From the NCBI GenBank assembly GCA_964528595.1, contig CAZGTM010000083.1, positions 1-12,888 of the forward strand: a DNA stretch of 12,888 bases, written 5' to 3'. Positions 12,372 to 12,888 of the stretch are shown here, in pieces. A program made the translations under genes and the position numbers. This stretch comes from CAYFKJ01 sp964528595. Lineage in GTDB: Bacteria > Pseudomonadota > Alphaproteobacteria > UBA2966. Positions within the stretch are counted from its first letter, which is position 1, and each line of letters starts with the position of its first letter. The notes under the pieces are model-generated. The model was not told the origin of the DNA. It did no database searches and saw nothing but the letters and a program-made list of their open reading frames with translations.

Positions 12372-12888
12372 ATGGAAGATTTCAGCACGATATGGCAGCG
12401 GGCGGCCGCCCGCCACGGCGGCGAAAAAGCTCTGCTGGCAAAAATGCCGGAGGTCAAGATCGCACGCCAACTGGCGGCCATTCCCGACGACCGCTGGCTG
12501 GCGGAAATGGCGAAGCGGGTTTTCCAAGCCGGGTTTTCCTGGAAGGTCATCGAAACGAAATGGCCCGGGTTCGAGGAGGCCTTTCTCGGTTTCAACCCGG
12601 CGCGCGTCGCCATGTTCTCGGACGATGATATCGATCGGCTGTTGAAAGACACCAACATCGTCAGGCACGCCCAGAAAATCATGTCGGTGCGGGCCAATGC
12701 CATTTTCATCACCGATCTGGCGCGCGAACACGGCAGCGCCGGAAAGTTCTTTGCCGGTTGGCCCGACGACGACTACGTCGGTCTGCTGGAGGTACTGAAA
12801 AAACGCGGCAGCCGGCTGGGCGGGGCGACGGGTCAGTACTTCCTGCGTTTCATGGGCAAGGATTCGTTCGTTCTCGGACGAGATGTTT
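12372..12888 (+). CDS. Divergent Tag-family protein (DNA-3-methyladenine glycosylase I-like), 3' end cut off
   Basis: ATG 12372, with GGGG six bases upstream, opens a frame that runs off the window after 172 codons. The middle matches E. coli Tag, which removes 3-methyladenine from DNA: QAGFSWKVIETKWPGFEEAF (52-71) aligns with Tag's QAGLSW helix, NIVRHAQKIMSVRANA (94-109) with the helix-hairpin-helix region I-x-R-H-x-x-K-I-x-x-x-x-x-N-A, and LKKRGSRLGGATGQYFLRFMG (140-160) with L-K-K-R-G...T-x-x-Y-x-F-M. Trp57 matches the base-stacking Trp46 of Tag. However, the position of Tag Glu38, which recognises the base, is Arg49 here, and the N-terminal zinc-binding Cys and His are absent. It could be a glycosylase of changed specificity or a non-catalytic relative. 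It lies 11 bp after the TPR gene and is probably co-transcribed. Confidence 0.8.
   Translation, partial: MEDFSTIWQRAAARHGGEKALLAKMPEVKIARQLAAIPDDRWLAEMAKRVFQAGFSWKVIETKWPGFEEAFLGFNPARVAMFSDDDIDRLLKDTNIVRHAQKIMSVRANAIFITDLAREHGSAGKFFAGWPDDDYVGLLEVLKKRGSRLGGATGQYFLRFMGKDSFVLGRDV

Overview
The window looks like chromosomal DNA from a GC-rich alphaproteobacterium, probably near the Rhodospirillales. The signs are the high GC content at third codon positions, strong Shine-Dalgarno sequences mixed with GTG and TTG starts, an HPt-like protein and an OmpA lipoprotein of types I recall from that group, and the MNRAERRR-type start of the TPR protein. The assignment rests on protein resemblance, not on a search. 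I see no rRNA, tRNA, CRISPR array, insertion sequence, phage gene or attachment site. Coding density is very high and no gene-free stretch reaches 300 bases.

Left part (1-3788): the 3' end of an orphan HPt-like phosphotransfer protein (+) meets a class I/II PLP aminotransferase (-). Across a 173-bp divergent gap lies an OmpA-family lipoprotein (+), followed 41 bp later by a hot-dog acyl-CoA thioesterase (+). The thioesterase overlaps by 11 bp, tail to tail, with a class I glutamine amidotransferase (-).

Middle (3814-9324), all on the minus strand. Reading from 9324 downwards there is a close-packed gene string: an EamA/DMT transporter, a QueG-like double-cluster Fe-S protein, a 103-residue HTH-like protein of unknown function, a glutathione S-transferase, an enol-lactonase-like alpha/beta hydrolase and a nitronate monooxygenase. 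The spacings are 45 bp, a 4-bp ATGA overlap, 31 bp (or an overlap), 19 bp and 17 bp, so this is very probably one operon. The mix suggests handling of small electrophilic, nitro or aromatic compounds, but that is inference. Downstream, after a hairpin, lies a small heat-shock protein (Hsp20) that appears to have its own heat-shock-type promoter and a GTG start with a strong ribosome binding site.

The GST carries a one-base frameshift in a C5 run at 6369-6373. It makes the GST and the hydrolase look like one 568-residue fusion; restoring one base gives a normal GST C-terminus and a stop just before the hydrolase ribosome binding site.

Right part (9453-12888), all on the plus strand: a second EamA/DMT transporter, divergent from the first; a TPR protein with a C-terminal glycosyltransferase-like domain, probably starting at a TTG; and, 11 bp later, the 5' part of a Tag-family (3-methyladenine DNA glycosylase I-like) protein that lacks the zinc ligands and the base-recognition Glu of E. 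coli Tag. I found no clear novel defence or mobile system. The items most worth a second look are the frameshift, the QueG-like/HTH/GST operon, the divergent Tag homologue and the Hsp20 control region.
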